Shown here in pieces: positions 16,527 to 26,487 of a stretch of 64,000 nt of DNA. How positions within the stretch are numbered: position 1 is the stretch's first letter; every line of letters starts with the position of its first letter. Source of the stretch: an uncultured Prevotella sp. Its GTDB lineage: Bacteria; Bacteroidota; Bacteroidia; Bacteroidales; Bacteroidaceae. The notes under the pieces are model-generated. The model searched no databases and was not told the DNA's origin. It saw only the letters and a program-made list of their open reading frames with translations. Position numbers and translations under genes: made by a program. The stretch spans positions 1 to 64,000 of the forward strand of contig CAJOCR010000003.1 of NCBI GenBank assembly GCA_905236755.1, in the 5' to 3' direction.

Positions 16527-17038
16527 TCTGTATGCGATAACTAAGGTCTATGTCTTCGCCATACATGAAGTAGTCTTCATCAAGAAGTCCAACTTTCATT
16601 ATCAGCTCGCGTTTCACCATGCAGAATGCTCCACTCACAATATCTATTCTGTGAGGCTCGTCCCATGAAAGATAGTTCATGTAGTATCGGGCAAACTTTC
16701 GGCTGTTGGGATAGCGTTTCCATAGTCCCATAAACTTATATAAGGCTGTCATTGGCGTGGGCACCCCCTGCGGCTTTCCATGGCACAGGTGCCATCGGCA
16801 TTCGGCATCTACACGCCAAGAGTTCCGGCGTCAGGGTGCATATCAAGGAAGTTTATTGCTCGGGCTAATGTCTGCTCTCCCACTATGGTGTCGGGGTTTA
16901 GCAATAACACATACTCACCTTTTGCCTGTCGTATGGCTTTGTTGTTTGCCTTTGCAAAACCGTCGTTATGATCGTTTTCGATATAGTGCACCTTAGGATA
17001 TAACGCCTTGAGGTATTCCACACTATTGTCGTGAATCA
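16521..17038 (-). pseudogene. Fragment of a family 2 glycosyltransferase, with stop and frameshift
   Basis: The minus strand encodes the core of a GT2 rhamnosyl/galactofuranosyl-type enzyme: [36 protein letters not shown] (the DXD-like region), then IDIVSGAFCMVKREL and EDYFMYGEDIDLSYRIQKAG. A TAG after TLGV (near 16829) replaces an expected Lys or Arg codon, and a one-base loss in the G run near 16763-16767 shifts the frame before PTPMTALYKF. The N terminus and the region after IQKAG are missing, replaced by recR and tilS sequence. Confidence 0.9.
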
Positions 17039-17412
17039 CCTTCCATTGTGGAACTCAATGCAAGTATCACTTCTTGTATGCCGCCTTCCTTCACACGCGA
17101 CACAAGTGAGTCAACTTCTATATCGGCAGGGCCAATACCATCCATTGGTGAAATGATTCCACCCAGAACATGATAAAGTCCATGAAACTGCTGAGTGTTC
17201 TCAACAGCCATTACATCTTGAATGTTTTCAACTACACAGATTGTGCTCTTGTCACGTCTTTCATCAGAACATATTGGACACACATCGGTATCGCTAATAT
17301 TATGGCACACCTTACAGTATTTCACCTCATGCTTCACATTGTGTATTGCTTCGGTGAAAGCATCAACCTCTTCGTTGTCACGCTTCAGCAAATTTAAAAC
17401 CAGGCGCAAAGC
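17024..17412 (-). pseudogene. recR: Internal fragment of recR (recombination mediator)
   Basis: The minus strand encodes [19 protein letters not shown] and the zinc finger [17 protein letters not shown] (four Cys). The Toprim part follows ([38 protein letters not shown]), then [12 protein letters not shown]. This corresponds roughly to residues 30-145 of a ~200-residue RecR. The helix-hairpin-helix start and the C-terminal quarter are missing. At the 3' edge the frame crosses into the glycosyltransferase fragment around AAGGTGAT. The 5' edge abuts an A/T palindrome at 17412-17439. Confidence 0.92.
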
Positions 17413-17439
17413 AAAATAAAAATATTTATTTTTATTTTG
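17412..17439. terminator. A/T hairpin beside the recR breakpoint
   Basis: CAAAATAAAAATA and its reverse complement form 13-bp arms with a 2-base loop at 17412-17439. It lies about 80 bases after the susD stop and may end that transcript, but also marks the edge of the recR fragment. Confidence 0.5.
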
Positions 17440-17516
17440 TCAGTTTATTTAACCTTTTTATGCTTAGCACCAACTATATATTACATCATTTGAACTTCGG
17501 ATGTAAAGAAGCCTCA

Positions 17517-19646
17517 CTAATACCCCGGATTCTGCCACATTTTATCAGATGCTGTTGAATACTGCAACACACCATCTGTAGCTTGCTCAACAGTAATATC
17601 ACCACGATTAGTAACCAGTTCTAACTCGTAAAGAGGTATTGGGCGATAATAATGTTTAAGAGCTATATTCTTAGAAGACTGAGCATTACGAGCCTTAACA
17701 TACTCTATAAGTTTGTGAGTACGTTTCAAATCAAACCAGCGTTGGTATTCGCCACATAGTTCAAGGGCACGTTCTTTAAGAATTGTATCAATAGTTACAT
17801 CGCCACGCAAAGAATTATCCTTGCCAGATATGGCTCGCACAGCACGCAACTCATTAAGTGTTTTCAAGGCATCGCCACCAGTGGCAAGTTCAGCCTCAGC
17901 TTTTATTAGATACATCTCTGCCAAACGCAACACCATTATATCGCGATGAGATATATCATATGTAGGATATTCTACCTCGTAAACATCACTCAAAAACTTC
18001 TTTAATCCAGGGAACGAACGTCGTCCATCTATCTTTTCATTTTTATAACGATCATCTCCATAGACATCACTTACAGGTTTTCCACCTTCTGTAGGAAGAG
18101 CAGTTGCAGGATTAGAAGAAGTGTAAACAGGAATGTCACCACCAAATGCAAATTGCAAACGATACTTATACTTGGCTTCAGCCTGAAGAGCCTGTCCTTC
18201 TGCCGAGTTTCCATCCATAAAACAATAAAGGATAGCCGTTCCACCACCATTAAAATAATTTCCATCTTCAGCAAAAGCCTCATCATAATCCTTAAAATAC
18301 TGCTCCGACATTTTAGGATATCTTTCGGCATTATGTGCAAGCTCTCTTGGAATTCGATAGCTTGTCAGCAACACTCCATTATATCGCTGATCGGTTTCCT
18401 TTACCTCATCAAGAATCTGCCAAAGATAGAGCGAAGGCAAATAACGAGCAAAGCCACGCCCATAAGGTGAATAATACTTGCCCACTTCCACGTTTTCACC
18501 TGTTTCCTTACTAGGAATGGTTGTTTTACCTGCTGCCACACGCCAAAAGAGCGAAGTGTTATTCTGCTTGTTGTTACCTATATCATCACACCCATTGTTC
18601 CATAGAGGAACATACATCAAAAAATCGGTGCTACCTCCATTACTATTGTAGTTCTTGCGTGTCAACAATGTATTATATGTTCCTTTCCCATTTTCTGTAT
18701 AACGATAAGGGACACAGTTGTCGAATCCAGATGAAAGAACATTACCATAATGAACAGCAAAGAGACTTTCTTTATTTACCGATGCTTCTTCATTTCTAAG
18801 GGTCCACGTGTCAGAATACCGGCTATAAAATTGAGCTCCGGAATTATTGATTACATCAGCCGAAGATGTAAGAGCCTCATTATACAAGTTTCCATAGTCG
18901 TCAATACTGTTAGCCCCCAACCACGAAGCAGCATACAAAGAAACACGAGCATAAAGAGCTTCGGCTGAATAAAAGAATGCACGTCCTGTTCCTGTTGCAG
19001 TTTTCTGAGACATAACATTCGCCTCTCTATAGTTTTCCATAGCCGTTTTAAGATCATCAAGAATATTTTTATATACTCTTTTCTCAGGCTGCCGAACAGG
19101 GGCAGATATAATATCGCTTACAGGCTCTGCATTATAGGGAACAGGCCCCCATAATGACACTATCTGCAAATAATAAAGAGCTCGCAAGAAATAAGCATCA
19201 CCCATATAAGCTTTTTTCAGTTTGCTACTTATAGCGCTACATTCGGGTACATACTTCATCACATTGTTGCACACATTTACTCCTGCATACAACAGTTCCC
19301 AATACTGATCCAAACACGGATTGTTGTTTAAAGCATCTGACCCTGATATTGATGCGAATCCCAAACTCATTGCCGTCAGGTCATAGCTCACCAATGATTT
19401 CTGCTTGTTGTCATAACCATAATAAAATAGGTCAGTACCCATTTCAGAAAGTCCGATAGCAGGCTCCTTTCCCCAAAATCCCCTACAATAACTATAAGCC
19501 GAGTGTACCAATCCATCAATACCAGTAGCCGTATTATATACAAGATTGGCAGTATCACCTGTCTTATTATCCTCCTTCAAAAAATCGGAACACGACACAG
19601 CAAATAAACAGATTAATGCAACACAAACACTATATTTATTACTCAT
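17517..19646 (-). CDS. SusD/RagB-family nutrient-binding lipoprotein (second pair)
   Basis: A large SusD homologue (709 aa, against about 500-650 usually). It has a signal peptide and lipobox Cys19 (FAVSC), SusD-type helices such as YMGDAYFLRALYYLQIVSLWG and LRLAEMYLIKAEAELATGG, and the typical ending DKMWQNPGY. It follows the susC gene by 18 bases on the same strand and would cap that transporter. The ligand is unknown and no glycosidase or regulator gene is adjacent. Confidence 0.95.
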   Translation of the reverse strand: MSNKYSVCVALICLFAVSCSDFLKEDNKTGDTANLVYNTATGIDGLVHSAYSYCRGFWGKEPAIGLSEMGTDLFYYGYDNKQKSLVSYDLTAMSLGFASISGSDALNNNPCLDQYWELLYAGVNVCNNVMKYVPECSAISSKLKKAYMGDAYFLRALYYLQIVSLWGPVPYNAEPVSDIISAPVRQPEKRVYKNILDDLKTAMENYREANVMSQKTATGTGRAFFYSAEALYARVSLYAASWLGANSIDDYGNLYNEALTSSADVINNSGAQFYSRYSDTWTLRNEEASVNKESLFAVHYGNVLSSGFDNCVPYRYTENGKGTYNTLLTRKNYNSNGGSTDFLMYVPLWNNGCDDIGNNKQNNTSLFWRVAAGKTTIPSKETGENVEVGKYYSPYGRGFARYLPSLYLWQILDEVKETDQRYNGVLLTSYRIPRELAHNAERYPKMSEQYFKDYDEAFAEDGNYFNGGGTAILYCFMDGNSAEGQALQAEAKYKYRLQFAFGGDIPVYTSSNPATALPTEGGKPVSDVYGDDRYKNEKIDGRRSFPGLKKFLSDVYEVEYPTYDISHRDIMVLRLAEMYLIKAEAELATGGDALKTLNELRAVRAISGKDNSLRGDVTIDTILKERALELCGEYQRWFDLKRTHKLIEYVKARNAQSSKNIALKHYYRPIPLYELELVTNRGDITVEQATDGVLQYSTASDKMWQNPGY

Positions 19647-19664
19647 ATTATTTCATTTTTATGA

Positions 19665-22600
19665 TTAGAATGTTAGATTCACACCAATAACAGCCTGTTT
19701 CATTATCGGAAAGTCAACAGAGCCACCACGTTCAGGGTCGTAATTATTATCAAAGTGACTAAAAGTGAAGTAATTCTTCAACGAAAAATACACACGAGCA
19801 CTACTCATAAATGTCGGTTTCAAAAGAGCTTTAGGCAGATTATAAGACAAAGTTATATCCTTAATCTTGAAATAATCACCCTTTTGCATCCATATTGCAT
19901 TTGCAAAATACATCTGGTTAGAAGTGGCACCTGGCGAAGGAATTAATGCACCTGTATTTTCAGGAGTCCAATAACTGATTTCTCCCCAATTGGCATCGTC
20001 ATACCTAAACAGTTTATATCCATCATAACTTAAATACCACCCCAACCGAGCCATTGTCATAATACTTATTGAGAAATCTTTATATGTTAAAGACGTAGAC
20101 AGACCGATGATTGCCTTTGGAGAACGATTATATATCACCTTATCGGCCTCATTAATCTTATTATCATTATTAACATCTATAGCTTTTGAAGTGCCGGGGG
20201 TACCATAAGTGGCAAATGGCTTTATAAAATTAGGATGTTCTCGCATATATTCATCAAACTCGCCTATATTCCAACACCCATCAACCTTATATGTATAATA
20301 GGCTAACACAGGCTCTCCTATACGCAGAATATCAATTCCATTAATATACTCTTGCAGATTTCCTGTTAACTCCTCTACATAGTCACGACTAAAGGTTGCC
20401 GAGGCACCTATATCCCAAGTGAAGTTCTTTGTTTTTACAGGTAACAAGCCTATTGACACTTCCCACCCATGTCCTTTTGTTTTTCCGACATTGGCAAGTG
20501 TACTTGTGAACACTGACGATGGAGGAGCTGTCCTATAATACAACAAGTCGTAAGTATGACTTTTATAATAGTCTATACTACCATAAATGCGACCATTAAA
20601 CATAGAGAAATCAATACCAAAATCAAGTGCTGTAGTCTTCTCCCATGTAAGTTCTGGAGCAGCCATTGTCATTGGAGCCTTTTCTGTAGAATTAGGAACA
20701 ATAGACGAAATATACGCAAGAGTTTGATAAGCATCAATGGCAGCATTACCAGAAAGTCCAAAAGAAACGCGCAATTTCAAATTGTCGAGCCATGATTTTG
20801 AACTATGCATAAAATTCTCTTCTGAAATGCGCCACCCTGCACTTACAGACGGAAAGTATCCCCATTTGTGCCCATCAGCAAGAACAGAGGCTCCGTCAGC
20901 ACGTATAGAGGTCTGAAACAAATATTTATCTTTAAACGAATAATTCAGTCTGCTAAAAAACGATATCATAGACGCCTTGGTATAAGATGAACTCTTATTA
21001 GGATTTTCTATCTTGGTCACATCATAAAATGAGCTTTTATTAAAGTGGTCAGCACCTGCCGAACCTGATATTTCCAACGACTCTTTTACTGATTGCATCA
21101 TCTCATGCCCCAGCAAGAATGTGAAATCATGCCTACCTATAACTTTATTAAAATTAGCTGTGTTCTGCCACACATACTTTGTTTGGCTAGAACGTGCATT
21201 AGAGATAATCGATGTTTGTCCTGATTGCCATCTGCTTTGACTCTCGAAATCCTGATATGAGCCATCACGTACATCAGAACGGTCAAGTGTAAACTGTGAT
21301 TTTATTGAAAGCCCCTTAATAGGAGATATATCAGCATATATACTACCAAAAAAGCGAGTTGTTTCTACATTACGCTGATAGTTGCCATTCTCATCAAGTA
21401 ATGGAGAACAATGACTAACATACCATGGATTAGGTGTCGCATTTATCGTACCATCATTCAAATAAGCATGCGTGATAGTCGTCATTTTTTGTGCTTGTTC
21501 ATACACATAACCATTACGTTTATCATTACTTTTATATACATAAGAAAAATTACCACCTACCTTTGCAATACTATTCAACTTATGATCAAAATTAATGCGA
21601 CCTGTATAACGGTTAAAACTATCATCTTTCATCAAACCATCATCATTCATCGCTGCAAGAGAAAAATTAAAATTAGTCTTTTCACCACCACCATTAATGG
21701 ACATCTCGTAATTCTGCGAAGAACTATTTTGCATAAATATATCCATCCAATCAGTATATGATTTATCGTTATAGATACTCAATGTTTCGGTACCATCAGA
21801 TAGTTTTAATGTGAGCACGTCAGCTGCAGTAACATTATTATCAAATTTCCAATTGTTGACTGCTGCATTCTCATAGATTTTCTTATCAATAAGTCGTTGT
21901 ACCTCCTTGTCTCCATACATAGGTTTTATTACCCCTGTTGCACTATTGAACGACATATAGCCACTAAACGTTACCTTTGTTTTTCCTACAGTCCCACGCT
22001 TGGTTGTTATCAAAATAACGCCATTGGCTCCTTTACTACCATAAATAGCTGTTGAAGCTGCATCCTTGAGAATATCCACCATCTCTATTGCACTTGCAGG
22101 AATATCAAGTGTAGTGCCATATTCCACACCATCAACTATAACCAGTGGCGCATTACTTGCTTTAAGAGAACGGTTACCACGAAGCGTTATATTCACTCCT
22201 GCACCAGCCTCACCTCCACCTTCTTGCTGTAAATCCACTCCCGGCACTCTTGCCTGAAGTGCCTGAAGAACATCTGATCCTGTCACCATAGCAATATCAT
22301 TGATATTAACTGTTGCCACAGAACCTGTGAGGTCTTTTTTCTTCATAGTGCCATATCCCACAACTACCACTTCATTTAATGCAGTAGCATCTTCATGCAT
22401 TATAACATTAATTATGTTATTACCATCCACAACAACTTTCTGATCTCTGAACCCAATATAGGAAAACTTCAAGACTGTATTATCGCTAACATTATCAATT
22501 GTGAAATCTCCCTGAATATTTGTCACTACACCTTTGTTTGCTCCTTCTACCAATATATTTACACCAATCATTGGCTCGCCAAAAACATCCCTAACATTGC

Positions 22601-22679
22601 CTGTTACTGTTTTCTGCGCATAAGATGCTAAACTCATAATAAACACCACCAAAAGCGATAAAATTCTTTTGAAATTCAT
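19665..22679 (-). CDS. SusC/RagA-family TonB-dependent transporter (second pair)
   Basis: A 1004-residue outer-membrane transporter from MNFKRILSLL: signal peptide, CNA-like domain (VTGNVRDVFGEPMIGVNILV), TonB-box region (NEVVVVGYGTMKKKDLTGSV), plug (VDGVEYGTTLDIPASAIE), and a barrel ending in terminal Phe (VIGVNLTF). It lacks the STN domain carried by the other SusC in this window, consistent with the absence of FecR and ECF-sigma genes next to it. In-frame ATGs at 22700 and 22754 are possible; the good promoter at 22792 would allow any of them. Confidence 0.94.
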   Translation of the reverse strand: MNFKRILSLLVVFIMSLASYAQKTVTGNVRDVFGEPMIGVNILVEGANKGVVTNIQGDFTIDNVSDNTVLKFSYIGFRDQKVVVDGNNIINVIMHEDATALNEVVVVGYGTMKKKDLTGSVATVNINDIAMVTGSDVLQALQARVPGVDLQQEGGGEAGAGVNITLRGNRSLKASNAPLVIVDGVEYGTTLDIPASAIEMVDILKDAASTAIYGSKGANGVILITTKRGTVGKTKVTFSGYMSFNSATGVIKPMYGDKEVQRLIDKKIYENAAVNNWKFDNNVTAADVLTLKLSDGTETLSIYNDKSYTDWMDIFMQNSSSQNYEMSINGGGEKTNFNFSLAAMNDDGLMKDDSFNRYTGRINFDHKLNSIAKVGGNFSYVYKSNDKRNGYVYEQAQKMTTITHAYLNDGTINATPNPWYVSHCSPLLDENGNYQRNVETTRFFGSIYADISPIKGLSIKSQFTLDRSDVRDGSYQDFESQSRWQSGQTSIISNARSSQTKYVWQNTANFNKVIGRHDFTFLLGHEMMQSVKESLEISGSAGADHFNKSSFYDVTKIENPNKSSSYTKASMISFFSRLNYSFKDKYLFQTSIRADGASVLADGHKWGYFPSVSAGWRISEENFMHSSKSWLDNLKLRVSFGLSGNAAIDAYQTLAYISSIVPNSTEKAPMTMAAPELTWEKTTALDFGIDFSMFNGRIYGSIDYYKSHTYDLLYYRTAPPSSVFTSTLANVGKTKGHGWEVSIGLLPVKTKNFTWDIGASATFSRDYVEELTGNLQEYINGIDILRIGEPVLAYYTYKVDGCWNIGEFDEYMREHPNFIKPFATYGTPGTSKAIDVNNDNKINEADKVIYNRSPKAIIGLSTSLTYKDFSISIMTMARLGWYLSYDGYKLFRYDDANWGEISYWTPENTGALIPSPGATSNQMYFANAIWMQKGDYFKIKDITLSYNLPKALLKPTFMSSARVYFSLKNYFTFSHFDNNYDPERGGSVDFPIMKQAVIGVNLTF

Positions 22680-23061
22680 ACCTTGTTTAACTGAAGTCAT
22701 AACTATTGGCAACAGTTGCATTATTGTTGTTTTCTCATAGTCTTTATACTCCATAGCGATACGTTTTTGAAAAAACTGTGTGTTAACTGCACAAATATAA
22801 CATTTATTTACACACCGCGCAATAATCTCCCTGCAAAAAAATGCTTTTTATCAAAAAAATCGAAAATTTTATACATATATTCTTTACGAAAGAATTGCAT
22901 AAACCATAGCTACAAAATACTATAATACACAAAAAATTACGCCTTAGTTAGGAAATATTTTTTTGTAGTACAATAGCATTTTCTCTCTTAGGGCATACTA
23001 ATATCGTTCTCTTTCATAGTAAAGAGAAAAAATATTGGCTTTAAGAAAAAAAAGAAACAAA
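22680..23061. other. Spacer upstream of the second susC
   Basis: An A/T-rich leader without a gene. It contains the susC promoter at 22792-22822 and, near tilS, a hairpin with perfect 8-bp arms TTCTCTTT and AAAGAGAA (23007-23028) that has no T tract on the relevant side. I see nothing else. Confidence 0.6.
22792..22822 (-). promoter_or_regulatory. Promoter of the second susC/susD pair
   Basis: Minus-strand TATATTTG (22792-22799) with TTG (22820-22822) 20 bases upstream: a full match to the Bacteroidetes -33/-7 pattern. Confidence 0.65.
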
Positions 23062-24438
23062 TTAGATGGATATTTCAAGGATGTGCTTAGTTGCATTACT
23101 AACGGCACATGCGTTTGAAACTCGCAGATTGGGCAACCAGATGATTGTGTCTGTTGAATCTACAAGAACAAGCTGAGAACGCTTCTCAAAAACATTAAAT
23201 TTAATATCGGTGAGGAAATCGCTCACAAGCTTGCTTCCTTTCATGCCAAAAGGAACAAAGCGGTCGCCCTGCTTTGTTGCGCGCAAAGTTAAAGGAAAGA
23301 CCACTTTATCGGCATCGAGAGTGGCAACAGAAGGTTCTTTACTCACAGAAAAAGAAGATGATTTGTCATAAACCAAAAGTTTAAGCCGACGATTATCGTT
23401 TACGACATAGTTTCCTGTCTCAGGTATTTTAAAGCACAAGTCGTTAACTTGCTGTATTCTCTCAACAACAAGATAGCCTCTGTCTATAATAAGTTCGTGA
23501 GTTGCTGACTGCCAACTTTTCCCCTGAACATCGCTATTCATCTCTTCGCATATCTGCTCTACCTGAATGCCGTTGAAACCGTAGTTTTTTAGTATGTAGA
23601 AAAGAAGATACTCAGGACTGAAGAAATCCATTATATGCTGAATGGATATACGGGCAGAGGTGTCAAGGTCGGCATCAAATGGCGCGTTTTCATCGGGCAA
23701 ATAGGTAACAATATCCGCCTTACGACGCCAAAAGCCATTCATACTCATCTCCGTAATCTTCTCAGCTTCAATAAGATAACGTGCCATAGCAGCAATATTG
23801 CTCTTTACCGAGGGGTTCATTTCCTCGAGCATAGGCAAAAGATTAAGACGTATCTTATTGCGTTTCACATCATCAACAAGATTAGTGCTGTCTGTAACAT
23901 AATCTTGTTTAAGCGAAGAAAGATAACCGGTTATATCAGAACGAGTTATGCACAGAAGCGGACGAATAACAAAACCATTCTTCGGTGCCATTCCTGTAAG
24001 ACCTTTAAGTCCTGTGCCACGAATGATATTCAGCAGAATTGTCTCTACGTTATCGTCTTCATGATGAGCCACGCAGATGCCCTGTGCATGAATGTCTTTC
24101 CTAAGGTTCTCGAAATACTTATAGCGCAGTTCACGGGCAGCCATCTCAATACTAACCTTATGAAGGGCAGCATATTCCTTTGTGTCGAAATGAATACGAT
24201 GAAGAGGTATGTTGTGCTTTTCACAAAGAGAAACACAGAAATTCTCGTCTCTCAATGACTCGTCGCCTCGAAGCTTAAAGTTGCAGTGTGCAGCTTCGAT
24301 ATTGTAACCAAGCTGTTTCAAGGCAAGAAGCAGAGCCACACTGTCTGCTCCACCCGAAAGGGCAACAATATACAATTCTTTTGGGTTGAGCAGATTGTGA
24401 CGGCTAATATATTTTTCTATTGTCTCAAGAAAACGCAT
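23062..24438 (-). CDS. tilS: tRNA(Ile)-lysidine synthetase
   Basis: TilS attaches lysine to C34 of the tRNA-Ile(CAU), using ATP, so that it reads AUA codons. The P-loop SGGADS is at residues 28-33, followed by AAHCNFKLRGDES and VAHHEDDNVETILLNIIRGTGLKG, the N-type ATP-pyrophosphatase core. The C-terminal domain ends with RFVPFGMKGSKLVSDFLTD. At 458 aa it is full length. It lies 22 bases after the RlmI-type gene on the same strand and may share its transcript. A diverged copy of its C-terminal domain is at 16325-16526. Confidence 0.96.
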   Translation of the reverse strand: MRFLETIEKYISRHNLLNPKELYIVALSGGADSVALLLALKQLGYNIEAAHCNFKLRGDESLRDENFCVSLCEKHNIPLHRIHFDTKEYAALHKVSIEMAARELRYKYFENLRKDIHAQGICVAHHEDDNVETILLNIIRGTGLKGLTGMAPKNGFVIRPLLCITRSDITGYLSSLKQDYVTDSTNLVDDVKRNKIRLNLLPMLEEMNPSVKSNIAAMARYLIEAEKITEMSMNGFWRRKADIVTYLPDENAPFDADLDTSARISIQHIMDFFSPEYLLFYILKNYGFNGIQVEQICEEMNSDVQGKSWQSATHELIIDRGYLVVERIQQVNDLCFKIPETGNYVVNDNRRLKLLVYDKSSSFSVSKEPSVATLDADKVVFPLTLRATKQGDRFVPFGMKGSKLVSDFLTDIKFNVFEKRSQLVLVDSTDTIIWLPNLRVSNACAVSNATKHILEISI

Positions 24439-24460
24439 GGTTTATTTGAAATAAATACGT

Positions 24461-25642
24461 TTACTCTACATAGAGCACCAATCCCTTCAGGTATTCGCCT
24501 TCAGGATGGTAAATATTGATAGGATGGTCGGCAGGCTGATGCAGCTGATGCAGAATGCGCACCTTACGCTTTGCCTGTGCAGCAGCTGTAAACACAGCAG
24601 CGCGGAACTGCTCTTTGTTTACAGCCTGAGAACAGCTAAAAGTAAAGAGTATTCCTCCGTGACGAATGCGCTGGAAACCCTTGTAGTTAAGACGTGTGTA
24701 GCCTTTCAAAGCGTTACGAAGAGCAGAACGGTGCTTTGCAAAAGCAGGAGGATCAAGCACGATGAGGTCGTACTTATTGTCGTTGGCATCGAGATATTTG
24801 AATGCATCCTCGCAGAAAGCCTCATGACGCTTGTCGCCTGGGAAATTAAGTTCTATATTGTCGTTTGTAAGATCGATTGCCTTGGCACTACTATCTACAG
24901 AGTGCACGAGCTTTGCATCGCCTCGCATAGCATAAACAGAAAAACCACCTGTGTAGCAGAACATATTAAGCACGCTCTTACCCTTGGCATAGCGTTCGAG
25001 AAGCTGACGGTTTTCACGCTGGTCAACAAAGAATCCTGTTTTCTGTCCTTTGAGCCAGTCAACATGGAACTTCAAACCATGCTCAACGGCAACGTTATTA
25101 TCGGTGGAACCGTAGATAAATCCGTTTTCCTGATTAAGTTCAGCCTTATAAGGAAGAGTTGTTTCGCTCTTGTAATATACATTCTTGATACGATTGCCCA
25201 TAACTTCAACGAGAGCCTTGCTTATTTGCTCACGACAAACATGCATACCCACGCTGTGAGCCTGCATAACGGCAGTCTCGCCATAACAATCGATTACCAG
25301 TCCTGGAAGGTTGTCGCCCTCGCCATGAACAAGACGATAGGTATTGTTCTGAGGATTATCGGCAATACCTATGCTAATACGCATTTCAAGGGCACTACTG
25401 AGGCGCTCTTTCCAAAAATCCTCGGTGATAAGAATGTCTTCAAACGAGAGCACTCTCACTGCAATAGAACCAATTTGGAAATGACCAACAGCAATAAACT
25501 TGCCTGATGAAGAAATCACTCTAACAAAATCGCCTTCCTCGATGCCTTCGTCCATACGCTGGATGGCACCTGAGAAAATCCATGGATGAAAACGCTCAAG
25601 CGATTCTTCCTTACCTCGTTTTAGAAATATCTGTTTATACAT
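24461..25642 (-). CDS. Class I SAM-dependent 23S rRNA methyltransferase (RlmI family)
   Basis: An rRNA cytosine-C5 methyltransferase of the RlmI type. It has an N-terminal PUA RNA-binding domain (about 1-75), the GQKTGFFVDQRENR segment at about 199-212, the SAM-binding LNMFCYTGGFSVYA at about 225-238, LDPPAF at 296-301, and the catalytic Cys in FSCSQ near 337. The 393-residue length is normal for the family. By family knowledge it would modify C1962 of 23S rRNA; this gene's own target is inferred. It sits between the exonuclease gene and tilS, all on the minus strand. Confidence 0.93.
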   Translation of the reverse strand: MYKQIFLKRGKEESLERFHPWIFSGAIQRMDEGIEEGDFVRVISSSGKFIAVGHFQIGSIAVRVLSFEDILITEDFWKERLSSALEMRISIGIADNPQNNTYRLVHGEGDNLPGLVIDCYGETAVMQAHSVGMHVCREQISKALVEVMGNRIKNVYYKSETTLPYKAELNQENGFIYGSTDNNVAVEHGLKFHVDWLKGQKTGFFVDQRENRQLLERYAKGKSVLNMFCYTGGFSVYAMRGDAKLVHSVDSSAKAIDLTNDNIELNFPGDKRHEAFCEDAFKYLDANDNKYDLIVLDPPAFAKHRSALRNALKGYTRLNYKGFQRIRHGGILFTFSCSQAVNKEQFRAAVFTAAAQAKRKVRILHQLHQPADHPINIYHPEGEYLKGLVLYVE

Positions 25643-25699
25643 AATTGAGAATTACGAATTCTGATGAAATCTCCTTTCAACTCCTTTTATCTCCTAATT

Positions 25700-26365
25700 T
25701 TACTGATTTACTGCTTCCTGCTCTACTGGCACAGCAACAGGTTCTGGTTCTGGTACAACAACAAGGTCGTAATCTCCAGTCTTCTTTAAACGGCAAACCT
25801 CTTCATAAAGGTTTATGCAAGCCCACGCATCGATGGCTGCATATTGCTGCTGCTTGCTTGTGAGTACATCGGCTTCCCAGTTGGTGAGTCGCTGTCGCTT
25901 AGAAATCTTCTGCTGAAAGATGTTAGCATATAGTTTCTGCAAACTAAGGTCTTTGATACCTATATCGCCAACCATGTTCTGCAGGTCGATAAACTTACCT
26001 GGTTTGAATTCGGCTCTACGACGAAGCGAAAGAATGTCGTCGTGCCAAGACAATCCAATCTTTGGAATAGTAATATCCTCGAGCAAACGGATAACAGCAG
26101 GAGGCATGCCCATCATATTAAGACGGAAAAGGAAACAGGTGTCACGAGTTGCCACCTGAAGGAGAGCAACCTTATGACTCTGCCCGCGCTTAAAAGCAGG
26201 TTTTGTTTCTGTATCTACACCAAGAATGTCGGCATGAAGCAAATAATCAACCGCTTTTTCTGCTTCGCCAGCAGTAAAAATAGTGATTATGCGGCCCGGA
26301 AACTCCACACGTGGAAGGCTGCCAATCGCATTCTTGTCAAATTTACTATATATTGTTTTCTTCAT
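25700..26365 (-). CDS. 3'-5' exonuclease domain protein
   Basis: A 221-residue DEDD-type 3'-5' exonuclease related to the RNase D/WRN exonuclease fold. The first acidic motif is GVDTETKP (DTE, residues 51-53), the second lies in GLSWHDDILSL, and the third is the YAAIDAWACINLYE motif, which puts it in the DEDDy group. No HRDC domain follows; the C-terminal tail is rich in Pro, Val and Glu. It shares a divergent promoter region with ftsK and precedes the rRNA methyltransferase gene on its own strand. Confidence 0.88.
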   Translation of the reverse strand: MKKTIYSKFDKNAIGSLPRVEFPGRIITIFTAGEAEKAVDYLLHADILGVDTETKPAFKRGQSHKVALLQVATRDTCFLFRLNMMGMPPAVIRLLEDITIPKIGLSWHDDILSLRRRAEFKPGKFIDLQNMVGDIGIKDLSLQKLYANIFQQKISKRQRLTNWEADVLTSKQQQYAAIDAWACINLYEEVCRLKKTGDYDLVVVPEPEPVAVPVEQEAVNQ

Positions 26366-26384
26366 CTTCGTTTCTTACAACATG

Positions 26385-26392
26385 CAAAATTA
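26385..26392 (-). promoter_or_regulatory. -7 box of the exonuclease gene
   Basis: TAATTTTG on the minus strand fits TAnnTTTG and lies 20 bases before the ATG. Confidence 0.45.
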
Positions 26393-26435
26393 AAAAAAAG
26401 TTATGAAAAAATGAGCCTTTCTCGATTTTTTACGT

Positions 26436-26443
26436 TATTTTTG
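26436..26443 (+). promoter_or_regulatory. -7 box of ftsK
   Basis: TATTTTTG fits TAnnTTTG, about 45 bases upstream of the ftsK start. Confidence 0.5.
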
Positions 26444-26487
26444 CACGTAAAACCTGCAAATAAACATTTTACATAGTAACAAAAAAT

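Noticed and set aside
24506..25507. 333-codon open frame on the plus strand
   Set aside because: It is exactly antisense to the RlmI-type methyltransferase gene, which has all family motifs; the antisense product is low in recognisable structure.
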